DNA of 30,466 nt, taken from a virus. Location of the stretch: the IMG/VR virus record IMGVR_UViG_3300007276_000191, positions 1 to 30,466 of that record. One strand, written 5' to 3'. The translations under genes and the position numbers were made by a program. Shown here piece by piece: positions 8,520 to 13,992 of this stretch. Position 1 is the first letter of the stretch. Every line of letters starts with the position of its first letter. The notes beneath the pieces are model-generated. The model saw only the letters and a list, made by a program, of their open reading frames with translations, ran no database searches and had not been told where the DNA came from.

Positions 8520-8782
8520 CAGTTCAACTCCTTAAAAATACGCACAACCGCGTCATATAATGGGCTTTCTTCGTTTTCGCCTACTGATTTTAGATACTTG
8601 ATCAATACTTCATCCATTGCGTCTAAGTCTTCCTTAGTCGCGTTGTCGTGAAACATTGCAAGTATCGCTTCAGGATCGTGCTGAATCATGCAGAAAACTT
8701 CATGCTCGGCTTCTTCATCAGCAGCCTCTAGCGCGTCAATAGCGTCTAGTCGTTGTTTTTCGATTACTTCATCATAGCTCAT
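8519..8782 (-). CDS. Small acidic hypothetical protein (87 aa), first gene of the leftward operon
   Basis: This strongly acidic, helical protein (many Glu/Asp; start MSYDEVIEKQRLDAIDALEA) has no known motif. The acidic helical make-up would suit a DNA mimic or a host-enzyme inhibitor, but this is only a composition argument. It is the first gene behind the leftward promoter at 8851-8808. A GAGGG sequence shortly before ATG provides a good ribosome site. Confidence 0.6.
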   Translation of the reverse strand: MSYDEVIEKQRLDAIDALEAADEEAEHEVFCMIQHDPEAILAMFHDNATKEDLDAMDEVLIKYLKSVGENEESPLYDAVVRIFKELN

Positions 8783-8807
8783 GGTGTTGCCCTCTTGGTT
8801 TTTACTA

Positions 8808-8851
8808 ACTATACCGTCCAGGAATTAAATTTGTAGGACACTTCACGCCAA
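8808..8851 (-). promoter_or_regulatory. Leftward promoter with TTGGC / TGTCCTAC element (copy 1)
   Basis: Read on the minus strand: TTGGCGTG starts at 8851, TGTCCTAC lies at 8840-8833, and a TATAGT -10 box lies at 8813-8808. The spacing from TCCTAC to the -10 box is 19. It lies 26 bases upstream of the 87-residue gene and can drive the whole 8782-6509 operon. Confidence 0.7.
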
Positions 8852-8889
8852 CATGCTATATTTTCCCCGTTGATCCCCTTCGACACTTT

Positions 8890-8911
8890 GCCCCTTAACT
8901 GGGGCTTTTTT
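8890..8911 (+). terminator. Rho-independent terminator, rightward
   Basis: Stem GCCCC/GGGGC around TTAACT is followed by six T on the + strand (8906-8911). It lies between two divergent promoters, where no rightward gene ends. It would stop rightward transcription that has run antisense through the leftward operon. Confidence 0.85.
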
Positions 8912-8922
8912 ATGCCTGAAAG

Positions 8923-8967
8923 TTGGCCCGTTCCGTCCTACCATCCGTTTAATCAGTTCGCTAATAT
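8923..8967 (+). promoter_or_regulatory. Rightward promoter with TTGGC / TCCTACC element (copy 2)
   Basis: TTGGCCCG starts at 8923 and CGTCCTACCA lies at 8934-8943. A TAATAT -10 box lies at 8962-8967, 20 bases after TCCTAC. ATCAACTA follows at about 8972, a downstream block shared with several other copies. It drives the gene at 9001 and probably the operon to about 11400. Confidence 0.65.
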
Positions 8968-9000
8968 GTACTCATCAACTAACAACGGTGGGGAATAAAC

Positions 9001-9231
9001 ATGAGAAAATCAGCATTAGTTAAAGTAGTTTCAACCGGAACGCTAAAGGTTCCATCTGACTTTCCTTACAGGGATTTTGTAAGACTAAGCATGGTAGGCG
9101 ATACGGAAGACCTAGAGAACTTACGCTTCGAGCTTGCAGCAATTAAAGATCAAGTTAATCGTGACATATCGCGCTTCGGTATGAACTTAGTAGATTTTCG
9201 TATTGTGATCAAACTGGAATTTGGAGAATAA
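9001..9231 (+). CDS. Hypothetical early protein (76 aa)
   Basis: This small mixed alpha/beta protein (MRKSALVKVVSTGTLKVPSD; later a helix ENLRFELAAIKDQV and a final strand FRIVIKLEFGE) has no recognised domain. It is the first gene behind the rightward promoter at 8923-8967. A GGTGGGG ribosome site lies at the usual distance from ATG. The following gene starts two bases after its stop. Confidence 0.55.
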   Translation: MRKSALVKVVSTGTLKVPSDFPYRDFVRLSMVGDTEDLENLRFELAAIKDQVNRDISRFGMNLVDFRIVIKLEFGE

Positions 9232-9233
9232 AC

Positions 9234-9638
9234 ATGAAAACACTAACAGACGCACAAGTATTCCAGCACATGGCTGATAACGTACGGGCTGGCAAGAGTC
9301 CTGTGGATTGGTTGCAGGCAAAGTCAGGAACAGTAGAGTGGATAGACGCGCCAGAAAGTATCTACGTTGGTGAATTGATATCAGGATATTTTGAATTCCG
9401 CCTCACCCCTCGAACTCACACTATCAACGGCTACGACGTGCCAGCGCCTGAGACGGAAGCGCCTGATGTTGGGGTTAATTTCTGGACGCTCAATCCTTGG
9501 GTTGATTGCGGGATAACTAAAGAAGTGTGGAAAAATACTAATACAGATCAATGCGCCCTACGCAACGGCCTATGGCTATCAGAAGAGGACGCTACGGCTA
9601 ACGCCAAGGCATTGCGCGGGGAAAATCCGCATGACTAA
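9234..9638 (+). CDS. Hypothetical phage protein (134 aa)
   Basis: Its most recognisable portion is INGYDVPAPETEAP followed by a Trp-rich stretch (FWTLNPWVDCG). Phage proteins with a similar NGxxVPAPExEAP segment occur in early regions and are unassigned. The N-terminal half is helical (DAQVFQHMADNVRAG). It overlaps the next gene by eight bases, which supports operon translation. Confidence 0.6.
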   Translation: MKTLTDAQVFQHMADNVRAGKSPVDWLQAKSGTVEWIDAPESIYVGELISGYFEFRLTPRTHTINGYDVPAPETEAPDVGVNFWTLNPWVDCGITKEVWKNTNTDQCALRNGLWLSEEDATANAKALRGENPHD

Positions 9639-9996
9639 TCAAAAACGAGCATACAGACCGATTCGAGCAAACGAGCTTAAAGCATTGGAGGAATGCCGAG
9701 GGCTTGGCATTGATGCAATGAAAGCGCGCCTTCCGCACTTAGATGAAAAGAAAATTCGCAGCTATGCAAAGCGATACGGCGTTACAGTTGTGAATTTTAG
9801 CAAGCCTTACAGCTCTAAATATTCTGATGATGAAATAGCAGCTATCTGCGAGCTAAAAAGCACTGGATTGACGTGGGCAGAGATCGCTACAGCATACGAA
9901 TCAACAGCGCCAGGTCTAAAGAGTTTAGTTAATCGTAGATTGAGAAAGGGAGCCTTATGTCTCACGTCACAATCATTGAGCACTGCGAAAGCGTAG
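9631..9996 (+). CDS. Putative DNA-binding protein with two HTH-like repeats (121 aa)
   Basis: Two related units are visible. One spans roughly residues 12-52 (ELKALEECRGLGIDAMKARL, then KKIRSYAKRYGV). The other spans roughly 66-108 (DDEIAAICELKSTGLTWAEI, then LKSLVNRRLRKG). Each looks like a helix-turn-helix of the type found in small phage regulators or resolvase-type C-termini. It is basic overall. This makes it a candidate regulator for the repeated promoter element, but no direct link is visible. The C-terminal 13 residues overlap the start of the next gene by 40 bases, unusually long for this phage. Confidence 0.5.
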   Translation: MTNQKRAYRPIRANELKALEECRGLGIDAMKARLPHLDEKKIRSYAKRYGVTVVNFSKPYSSKYSDDEIAAICELKSTGLTWAEIATAYESTAPGLKSLVNRRLRKGALCLTSQSLSTAKA

Positions 9997-10145
9997 GTAA
10001 AGATAAACACGGCTTAACAAACTGCCGCTTATGTCCTGCCGACGTTCGCATTGAATGCAATAAACCAGCTCCGCTAACTTACGAAGCTATAATGGACAAA
10101 GAAGCAAGGATGCTTGAAATCTTAAATAAAGAAAGGGGAACATAA
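9957..10145 (+). CDS. Small Cys-containing hypothetical protein (62 aa)
   Basis: The sequence contains four Cys in a possible zinc-binding layout (HCESVG, then NCRLCPADVRIEC) followed by a helical tail. No family is recognised. The start ATG at 9957 follows an AAAGGGAG ribosome site, although it lies inside the end of the previous gene. The stop overlaps the next ATG as TAATG. Confidence 0.55.
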   Translation: MSHVTIIEHCESVGKDKHGLTNCRLCPADVRIECNKPAPLTYEAIMDKEARMLEILNKERGT

Positions 10146-10437
10146 TGGACACAAATCAAATGATCAACGACGCTTTGAGTGACATGAATTCGAATTGTCT
10201 AAATTGCGGTGTATCGGTTGTGCATGGTTCATTCGGAACTGTAAAGCTGATAGCGTTCCGCGACGGCTCAAAGCACTGGACGATGAACGACCGTTCTACA
10301 TCAAAGGATCGCATAGACAAGTTGATGAGTGGGGTGTCTTCATGGCCACAATAGCATTGATAACATTCAATATTTTAGTTGATATTTATTGCATCTACTC
10401 ATTTATAAAAATGATGCGCGAAGAGGATGTAAAATGA
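10145..10437 (+). pseudogene. Small Cys-rich gene apparently split by a frameshift, ending in a membrane helix
   Basis: Frame A starts at 10145 (GGGGAA ribosome site, TAATG coupling) and runs to 10354. After about 17 residues it reads unnaturally. Frame B, open from 10183 and ending at 10437, reads CIGCAWFIRNC, then a polar stretch, then ITFNILVDIYCIYSFI (a transmembrane helix). Frame B has no ATG near its beginning, only TTG at 10195 without a ribosome site. The simplest reading is one ancestral gene with the start in frame A and the body in frame B, broken by one deleted or two added bases near 10185-10197. A separate 31-residue membrane peptide from ATG 10342 is an alternative. Confidence 0.45.
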
Positions 10438-10603
10438 TTACAGGCAGCCTTCGCTAGACCATATTGTGCCAAGATCAAAAGGTGGCAAAAACACGCTTGA
10501 AAACATGCAGTTTTTAACTTGGTTTGAGAACAGGTGTAAAAATGACCTTAGTCAAATCGAGTGGGACTCCATTAAGAAAAACATAGAGAGTTATTTTATA
10601 TGA
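10433..10603 (+). pseudogene. C-terminal fragment of an HNH endonuclease
   Basis: An open frame without a start reads PSLDHIVPRSKGGKNTLENM and continues QFLTWFENRCKND. This is the second half of an HNH nuclease domain: DH dyad, SKGG turn, the central Asn of NTLEN, and the final N-x-x-K. The N-terminal zinc or beta strand half is missing, and TAA lies directly upstream in frame (10430-10432). It ends at 10603, overlapping the methyltransferase ATG. It is most likely the remnant of an endonuclease once associated with this site. Confidence 0.7.
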
Positions 10604-11406
10604 GCGAACATCAAGGAGACTTGGGTTTGCCAGCACCAGAATTGACACTATGGCATGGTGACTGCCTAGAGTTGATGAAAAATATCCCTGATAACTCAGT
10701 GGATATGGTGCTGGCAGACCCTCCGTGACCATACGGAACGACTGCCTGTAAGTGGGATTCAATCATTCCACTTGAGCCAATGTGGGAGCAGTTAAAGCGA
10801 ATAATTAAGCCTAATGGGGCTATTGTGATGACTGCATCACAGCCGTTTACAAGTTTGCTGATTAGCTCAAATATGAAGATGTTTAAGTACGATTGGGTTT
10901 GGCAGAAACCTAAAGGCACTGGACACTTAAACGCTAAAAAGCAGCCAATGCGAGACAAAGAGGACATTGTAGTGTTTTACGCAAAGCAGTGTACATACAA
11001 CCCGCAGATGGTAAAGGGGGATCCATATAAAGATAAGGCAGGTAAAGACCATGCAAACAGCAGTAGCATGACCGACAGTTACGGCGCGTACACGAATAAG
11101 AGAGAAGACAACAGTGGTTTTCGATACCCTAAACAGGTGCAAAGCTTTCCAGTAGTAGAGAGGGGGACGGTACACCCTACCCAAAAACCAGTAGCACTTA
11201 TGGAGTACCTAATAAAGACCTACACCAACGAGGGTGAAACAGTTGTAGATTTTACTATGGGCAGCGGAACGACTGGCGTGGCTTGCGTCAATACCAGCCG
11301 TAAGTTTATTGGCATCGAACTAGACAATGATTACTTTAATATTGCACTGGAAAGAATAGAAGCCGCAGAAAAGGAATTTTTGAATCAACCCAAACCAGTG
11401 CTATAG
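10600..11406 (+). pseudogene. Phage DNA adenine methyltransferase with an in-frame TGA in the catalytic motif
   Basis: The frame from ATG 10600 encodes a beta-class-like N6/N4 methyltransferase, with catalytic motif IV first and the SAM-binding motif (DFTMGSGTTG, near the C-terminus) last. It also contains HPTQKPVALMEYLI, typical of phage MTases. Codon 43 is TGA (10726-10728), placed within DPP-stop-PYGTTACKWD where DPPYG is expected. Removing six bases that include the TGA restores DPPYG exactly; reading TGA as Trp would give DPPWPYG. The downstream 225 codons are intact. Either the gene is recently inactivated, or it is expressed by TGA readthrough (the following base is C, a leaky context). 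Confidence 0.8.
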
Positions 11407-11419
11407 TAAAACTCCCTCC

Positions 11420-11480
11420 ACGGCCCCCTAGCCGTCCGCCCCAGTAGTTATGCTGCTGGGGCACTCCTTAAACTTGGAGT
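11420..11480 (+). other. Three consecutive hairpins between the methyltransferase and the next gene
   Basis: Stem 1 is ACGGC/GCCGT (11420-11435). Stem 2 is a 10-bp stem, GCCCCAGTAG/CTGCTGGGGC with one T-G pair and loop TTATG (11438-11462). Stem 3 is ACTCC/GGAGT (11463-11480). No T-run follows any of them. A triple CCAATA repeat follows at about 11497-11516. The block may be a transcription attenuator, an mRNA 3' protection element or a leader for the gene at 11534. Confidence 0.4.
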
Positions 11481-11533
11481 TAAAAATAAGGGAAAACCAA
11501 TACCAATACCAATACTACAAAGAAGGTAATACT

Positions 11534-11815
11534 ATGAAACTCACAATTAAGATCGTAGATCAATACTCTGTTTATATCCATCCAGTAGAAGGCCAGATAA
11601 GCATTCATCACGCTGACGGAAAGCCTGATGGTTTGTTTAAATTGTGCTGCGAAGAATCTGGATATGATTGGCTTGAAAAGGGTTTGTGCGCGTTTGTTGT
11701 ATCAGACAATCCAGAAACAAAACTAATACCAGTCTATGACCGCATGGGCTTATATGTGATTGACGACAGCGGCAATACAGTATTCGCACTAAAGCCAGTC
11801 AAGAAAGAGGGTTGA
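11534..11815 (+). CDS. Hypothetical protein (93 aa)
   Basis: This small beta-rich protein (MKLTIKIVDQYSVYIHPVEG; later VIDDSGNTVFALKPV) has no recognised domain. The start at 11534 is chosen because AGAAGGT lies at the right distance. An in-frame ATG at 11450 lies inside a hairpin and would add 28 low-complexity residues. It is followed after three bases by the next gene. Confidence 0.55.
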   Translation: MKLTIKIVDQYSVYIHPVEGQISIHHADGKPDGLFKLCCEESGYDWLEKGLCAFVVSDNPETKLIPVYDRMGLYVIDDSGNTVFALKPVKKEG

Positions 11816-11818
11816 TAT

Positions 11819-12070
11819 ATGTTTGAGGATGAAATCAATAATCAATCATGCAATAGAATGATTGGCGGAATTCCTGTTTTTACTGCCTCTGGGTTATGTA
11901 AAGCTTTGGGATTCAATATGTCTTCAGCCTTCATGGCGGAAAAACTTAGAGTAAAGCCAGACTTTGAAACCAGTAATGGTAAGTTTTACACCATGAATAC
12001 AGCTCACTTAATTGTTGAGCGACTAAAAAAATATCTTGAAGAGATAACAGAAAGCGACCCTGTTTTTTAA
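11819..12070 (+). CDS. Hypothetical protein (83 aa)
   Basis: An Ala/Ser-rich helix pair (FTASGLCKALGFNMSSAFMA) resembles a helix-turn-helix. It is followed by a short strand and a C-terminal helix (LIVERLKKYLEEI). The first part is like the start of small phage antirepressor-type or excisionase-type DNA-binding proteins, but the match is weak. GAGGGTT provides a ribosome site. Its 3' end carries the upstream part of the promoter for the replication gene. Confidence 0.5.
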   Translation: MFEDEINNQSCNRMIGGIPVFTASGLCKALGFNMSSAFMAEKLRVKPDFETSNGKFYTMNTAHLIVERLKKYLEEITESDPVF

Positions 12071-12075
12071 ATAAG

Positions 12076-12144
12076 TGTTATAATACCTATGCGGCTTGTG
12101 GGTGGATTGATCCCCTCCCTTGCCACGGTCTCGGCCTTGCCGCA
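12076..12144 (+). promoter_or_regulatory. Extended -10 promoter and hairpin leader of the replication gene
   Basis: TGTTATAAT (12076-12084) is a perfect extended -10 box; no -35 match is visible at the proper distance. Transcription would begin near 12090. The first transcribed bases, ATGCGGC (12089-12095), pair perfectly with GCCGCAT at 12138-12144, and inner GTGG/CCAC pairing is possible. The structured leader precedes the likely start codon at 12185. Confidence 0.5.
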
Positions 12145-12184
12145 TATCCTTTCTGAACAGAGACCAATAATTAGAGACCACATT

Positions 12185-13174
12185 ATGGCGATTGAACGCG
12201 TCAGTGCTACCTTGGCACGCACTCAAGAATTACCTTATACAACATTCCTAAATGGCACTATAGAGCTGATAAAGAATCCTGATTCTTTAGCGGTATACGT
12301 TTACCTGCAAACAAAGAATGAGCGCTGGATAGTACGCCGTGAAGACGTTATGAAACGTTTTGAAATAGGCAAGCACAGATACACCGAAGCCATGAAGCAC
12401 CTTAGAGAGCTTGGGCTAGTTGAGAGGAAAGTAACAAGAGGTGACAAGGGACAGGTTATAGATAACCAGCTAATAATCCACTACGCACCGAATGCCCTAT
12501 CATCCGGACTTCGGACTATCGGGAATCCTGCTGATCAGGAATCCAGTTCATTAGGACACTTAGAAACTGATCAATCTTTTAGAAATGAATCAATAGATAA
12601 CAATACACCGCCTACCGGCTCTGCGTCTGGCGCCGCTTGTATTCAGGAATTGGAATTAAACGAACCACAGAACACTGATCAACCGTGGTTAAAAGAAAGT
12701 GGTTCTTCCGCTGCTGATAAACCTATCAGAAAAACTAAAGCTCAAACGCTGCTAGACCTAATTCGTTCCAAGCCTGAATTGTTGGTTTGCTTTAACTGCG
12801 TAGACGATGAATTACTTCTTGAATGGTGTCAGGTGCGAGAGAAGAACAAAGGATCACGCTCTGATCGCGCTCTAAGCAAGATTGACCGCGCACTTGATGA
12901 ATTACGCACGAAGCATGGAATCGCGCCATACAAGGCCGTAGAGGTGGCTTGCGATAAGGTTTGGCGCAGTATCGAGGTTGAATGGGTTGTTAACGTCTTA
13001 AAACCAAAATGTTGGCCCAATGCGTCCTACCAAACCAACCAGAACCAGACTAAAGTTGACGTAGATGCCGCGATGGCGCCAAGAGCGGTTAGACGACAAG
13101 AGTCTACGCCAGAGCAGTTAAAGCGAAATCAAGAGCAGGCTGCAAACCTGTTAAACATGTTTAAAGGGGGTTGA
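12185..13174 (+). CDS. Replication initiator-like protein with N-terminal winged helix
   Basis: This 329-residue protein has an N-terminal domain of about 110 residues resembling the winged-helix domain of phage replication proteins (WIVRREDVMKRFEIGKHRYT, then LRELGLVERKVTRGDKG). A polar, Ser/Asn/Gln-rich linker (about 115-215) follows, then a helical C-terminal domain (LLEWCQVREKNKGSRSDRA). It lies upstream of a DnaB-type helicase gene, as lambda O and DnaD-like initiators or loaders do. Loading the helicase at an origin is inferred from that context. Three CTGATCA repeats lie in the linker coding region (near 12530, 12569 and 12677); origin function is unproven. ATG 12185 is preferred because 12089 would start inside the leader hairpin. 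Confidence 0.65.
   Translation: MAIERVSATLARTQELPYTTFLNGTIELIKNPDSLAVYVYLQTKNERWIVRREDVMKRFEIGKHRYTEAMKHLRELGLVERKVTRGDKGQVIDNQLIIHYAPNALSSGLRTIGNPADQESSSLGHLETDQSFRNESIDNNTPPTGSASGAACIQELELNEPQNTDQPWLKESGSSAADKPIRKTKAQTLLDLIRSKPELLVCFNCVDDELLLEWCQVREKNKGSRSDRALSKIDRALDELRTKHGIAPYKAVEVACDKVWRSIEVEWVVNVLKPKCWPNASYQTNQNQTKVDVDAAMAPRAVRRQESTPEQLKRNQEQAANLLNMFKGG
13012..13056 (+). promoter_or_regulatory. Intragenic copy of the TTGGC / TCCTACC element (copy 3)
   Basis: TTGGCCCAA starts at 13012 and GCGTCCTACCA lies at 13022-13032. A weak -10 box, TAAAGT, lies at 13051-13056, 20 bases after TCCTAC. It lies inside the end of the replication gene but keeps the exact 13-base phase of the other copies. 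It could drive the small ORFs at 13176 onward, or be a binding site only. Confidence 0.4.
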
Positions 13175-13175
13175 T

Positions 13176-13292
13176 ATGAACGCTCTAGTTCTAATCGCAC
13201 TGTACGCCGGATCCGCTTTTTTGATCGTTGGCTTTATAGTAACGCTGGAGATATTTTTAATTGCTTATGAAGATTCTAGGGGTGGAGAATGA
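13176..13292 (+). CDS. Small membrane protein (38 aa)
   Basis: It consists almost entirely of one long hydrophobic segment (MNALVLIALYAGSAFLIVGF and on through IFLIAY) with a short polar tail (EDSRGGE). GGGGG before TTGAT ATG gives a strong ribosome site, one base after the replication gene stop. Its stop overlaps the next ATG. Its role is unknown. Confidence 0.55.
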   Translation: MNALVLIALYAGSAFLIVGFIVTLEIFLIAYEDSRGGE

Positions 13293-13452
13293 TGACTAAC
13301 AAACAAGAGCAGACCAGCCGAGAGGCGTTTGAAGAGTTCCTATTGCCCGAGGGCTTCGCATTGATCTTAATGAATTTGGCGTTTATAGGGATAGACTTGT
13401 GCATAGATTATGGCAGACATGGCAATCCGCTACGCAATGGGCTGATAGATAG
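13289..13452 (+). pseudogene. Small phage gene broken by a frameshift
   Basis: The first 25 codons (ending REAFEEFLLPEGFAL) are in the frame of ATG 13289. From 13363 the natural continuation lies in another frame, reading DLNEFGVYRDRL and then VHRLWQTWQSATQWADR before TAG at 13450-13452. The combined protein resembles small phage proteins with a REAFE start and a WQAWQAA-type end. The original frame continues to 13504 with unlikely sequence. One base seems to be missing near 13360, so the gene is probably inactive unless this is a sequencing error. Confidence 0.6.
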
Positions 13453-13497
13453 GCGCAAACCGTCCTATTGCTTGGTCGGTGAGTGTGGTTTTATAAC
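13450..13497 (+). promoter_or_regulatory. Variant TTGGC / TCCTAC element (copy 4)
   Basis: TAGGCGC starts at 13450 and CCGTCCTATTG lies at 13460-13470, again with 13 bases between block starts. A -10 candidate is TTTTAT at 13489 (spacing 20) or TATAAC at 13492-13497 (spacing 23). The -10 region overlaps the left arm of the first attC-like site. It would transcribe the ORF at 13564. Confidence 0.45.
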
Positions 13498-13548
13498 CAC
13501 TTAATTTGCGACTGGCGTTAGCCAGTCCGAAACATTTATTTGTTATGC
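13491..13548 (+). repeat. attC-like imperfect palindrome 1
   Basis: The outer arms are TTATAAC (13491-13497) and GTTATGC (13542-13548). The inner perfect 7-bp stem GACTGGC/GCCAGTC has loop GTTA (13510-13527), and TTT/AAA pairing lies outside a 2x2 mismatch. This is the weakest of five sites, because the outer arms also fit the promoter and the inner hairpin could stand alone. Confidence 0.4.
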
Positions 13549-13563
13549 TTTGGAGGGTAGACA

Positions 13564-13737
13564 ATGATTAAGAAGTTACTAACAAGAGCAGGGCTTATTG
13601 TAATGATTCCGCTTCTGCCGATTGCGCTTTTAATAGATATTGCTATTGGCGACATTATGACGGGGGTTAAAACAACCATGAAGGCAAAAACGGTTGAACA
13701 ATATAGGCTCTGGGTGAATTACTGGCAAGAGGCATAA
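13564..13737 (+). CDS. Small membrane protein in a cassette-like unit (57 aa)
   Basis: A short basic start is followed by a hydrophobic helix (LIVMIPLLPIALLIDIAIG) and a polar C-terminal half ending LWVNYWQEA. GGAGGG provides the ribosome site. The TAA stop lies inside GCATAAC, the left arm of attC-like site 2, and attC-like site 1 lies just upstream. The unit therefore has the form of an integron gene cassette: one ORF followed by its recombination site. No function can be assigned. Confidence 0.55.
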   Translation: MIKKLLTRAGLIVMIPLLPIALLIDIAIGDIMTGVKTTMKAKTVEQYRLWVNYWQEA

Positions 13738-13779
13738 CAATAATAGACGCGGGCTTGTCCCGCGCATGAAGTGTTATGA
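13732..13779 (+). repeat. attC-like imperfect palindrome 2
   Basis: The left arm is GCATAACAA, with the ORF stop inside. The right arm is TGAAGTGTTATGA (13767-13779). The inner stem is CGCGGG/CCCGCG (13748-13764). The left side has one more base than the right between the arm and the stem, as the extrahelical bases of attC sites do. Length is 48 nt, near the short end for attC. TGAAGTGTTAT is repeated exactly in sites 3 and 5. Confidence 0.55.
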
Positions 13780-13800
13780 AACAACAAGCAGGAGGTAAAA

Positions 13801-13974
13801 ATGAGAATTAGCAAAAAACAACTGAAGCTAATCGTGCTGCTAGAGCGCAGTGGAGGCATGTTCCGCAACGAACTAAATGAGATGCAATACCCGAAGAGCC
13901 TTATAGATGCCCTGATAGATAAAGGGCTGGTTACTGAATTTAAAGGAAAACTCACAAGTTACACGGCGCGCTAA
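13801..13974 (+). CDS. Small winged-helix-like protein (57 aa)
   Basis: The sequence MRISKKQLKLIVLLERSGGM, then a second helix and LIDALIDKGLVTEFKGKLTS, reads as a miniature winged helix: recognition helix, GL turn, short beta wing. AGGAGG gives a very strong ribosome site. It is directly downstream of attC-like site 2 and 18 bases upstream of the helicase gene. A DNA-binding or regulatory role is plausible from the fold only. Confidence 0.55.
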   Translation: MRISKKQLKLIVLLERSGGMFRNELNEMQYPKSLIDALIDKGLVTEFKGKLTSYTAR

Positions 13975-13992
13975 TAATAATCAGGGGGATTA

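Noticed and set aside
10726-10728. Reassignment of TGA to Trp throughout the phage
   Set aside because: Many intact genes here end in TGA at overlapping ATGA junctions, and terL ends TGG TGA, so TGA is a normal stop.
11438-11462. A sixth attC-like site around GTTATGC after the methyltransferase
   Set aside because: The GTTAT lies in the loop of a hairpin rather than in an outer arm, and no TAAC-type left arm pairs with it.
12520-12690. Three CTGATCA repeats as replication origin iterons
   Set aside because: Spacing is irregular and the repeats are short; they may be chance in this Gln/Ser-rich linker, so I mention them only in the gene entry.
12961-12980. Another regulon element at TTGGCGCAG in the replication gene
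   Set aside because: No TCCTAC core occurs 13 bases downstream and no -10 box follows.
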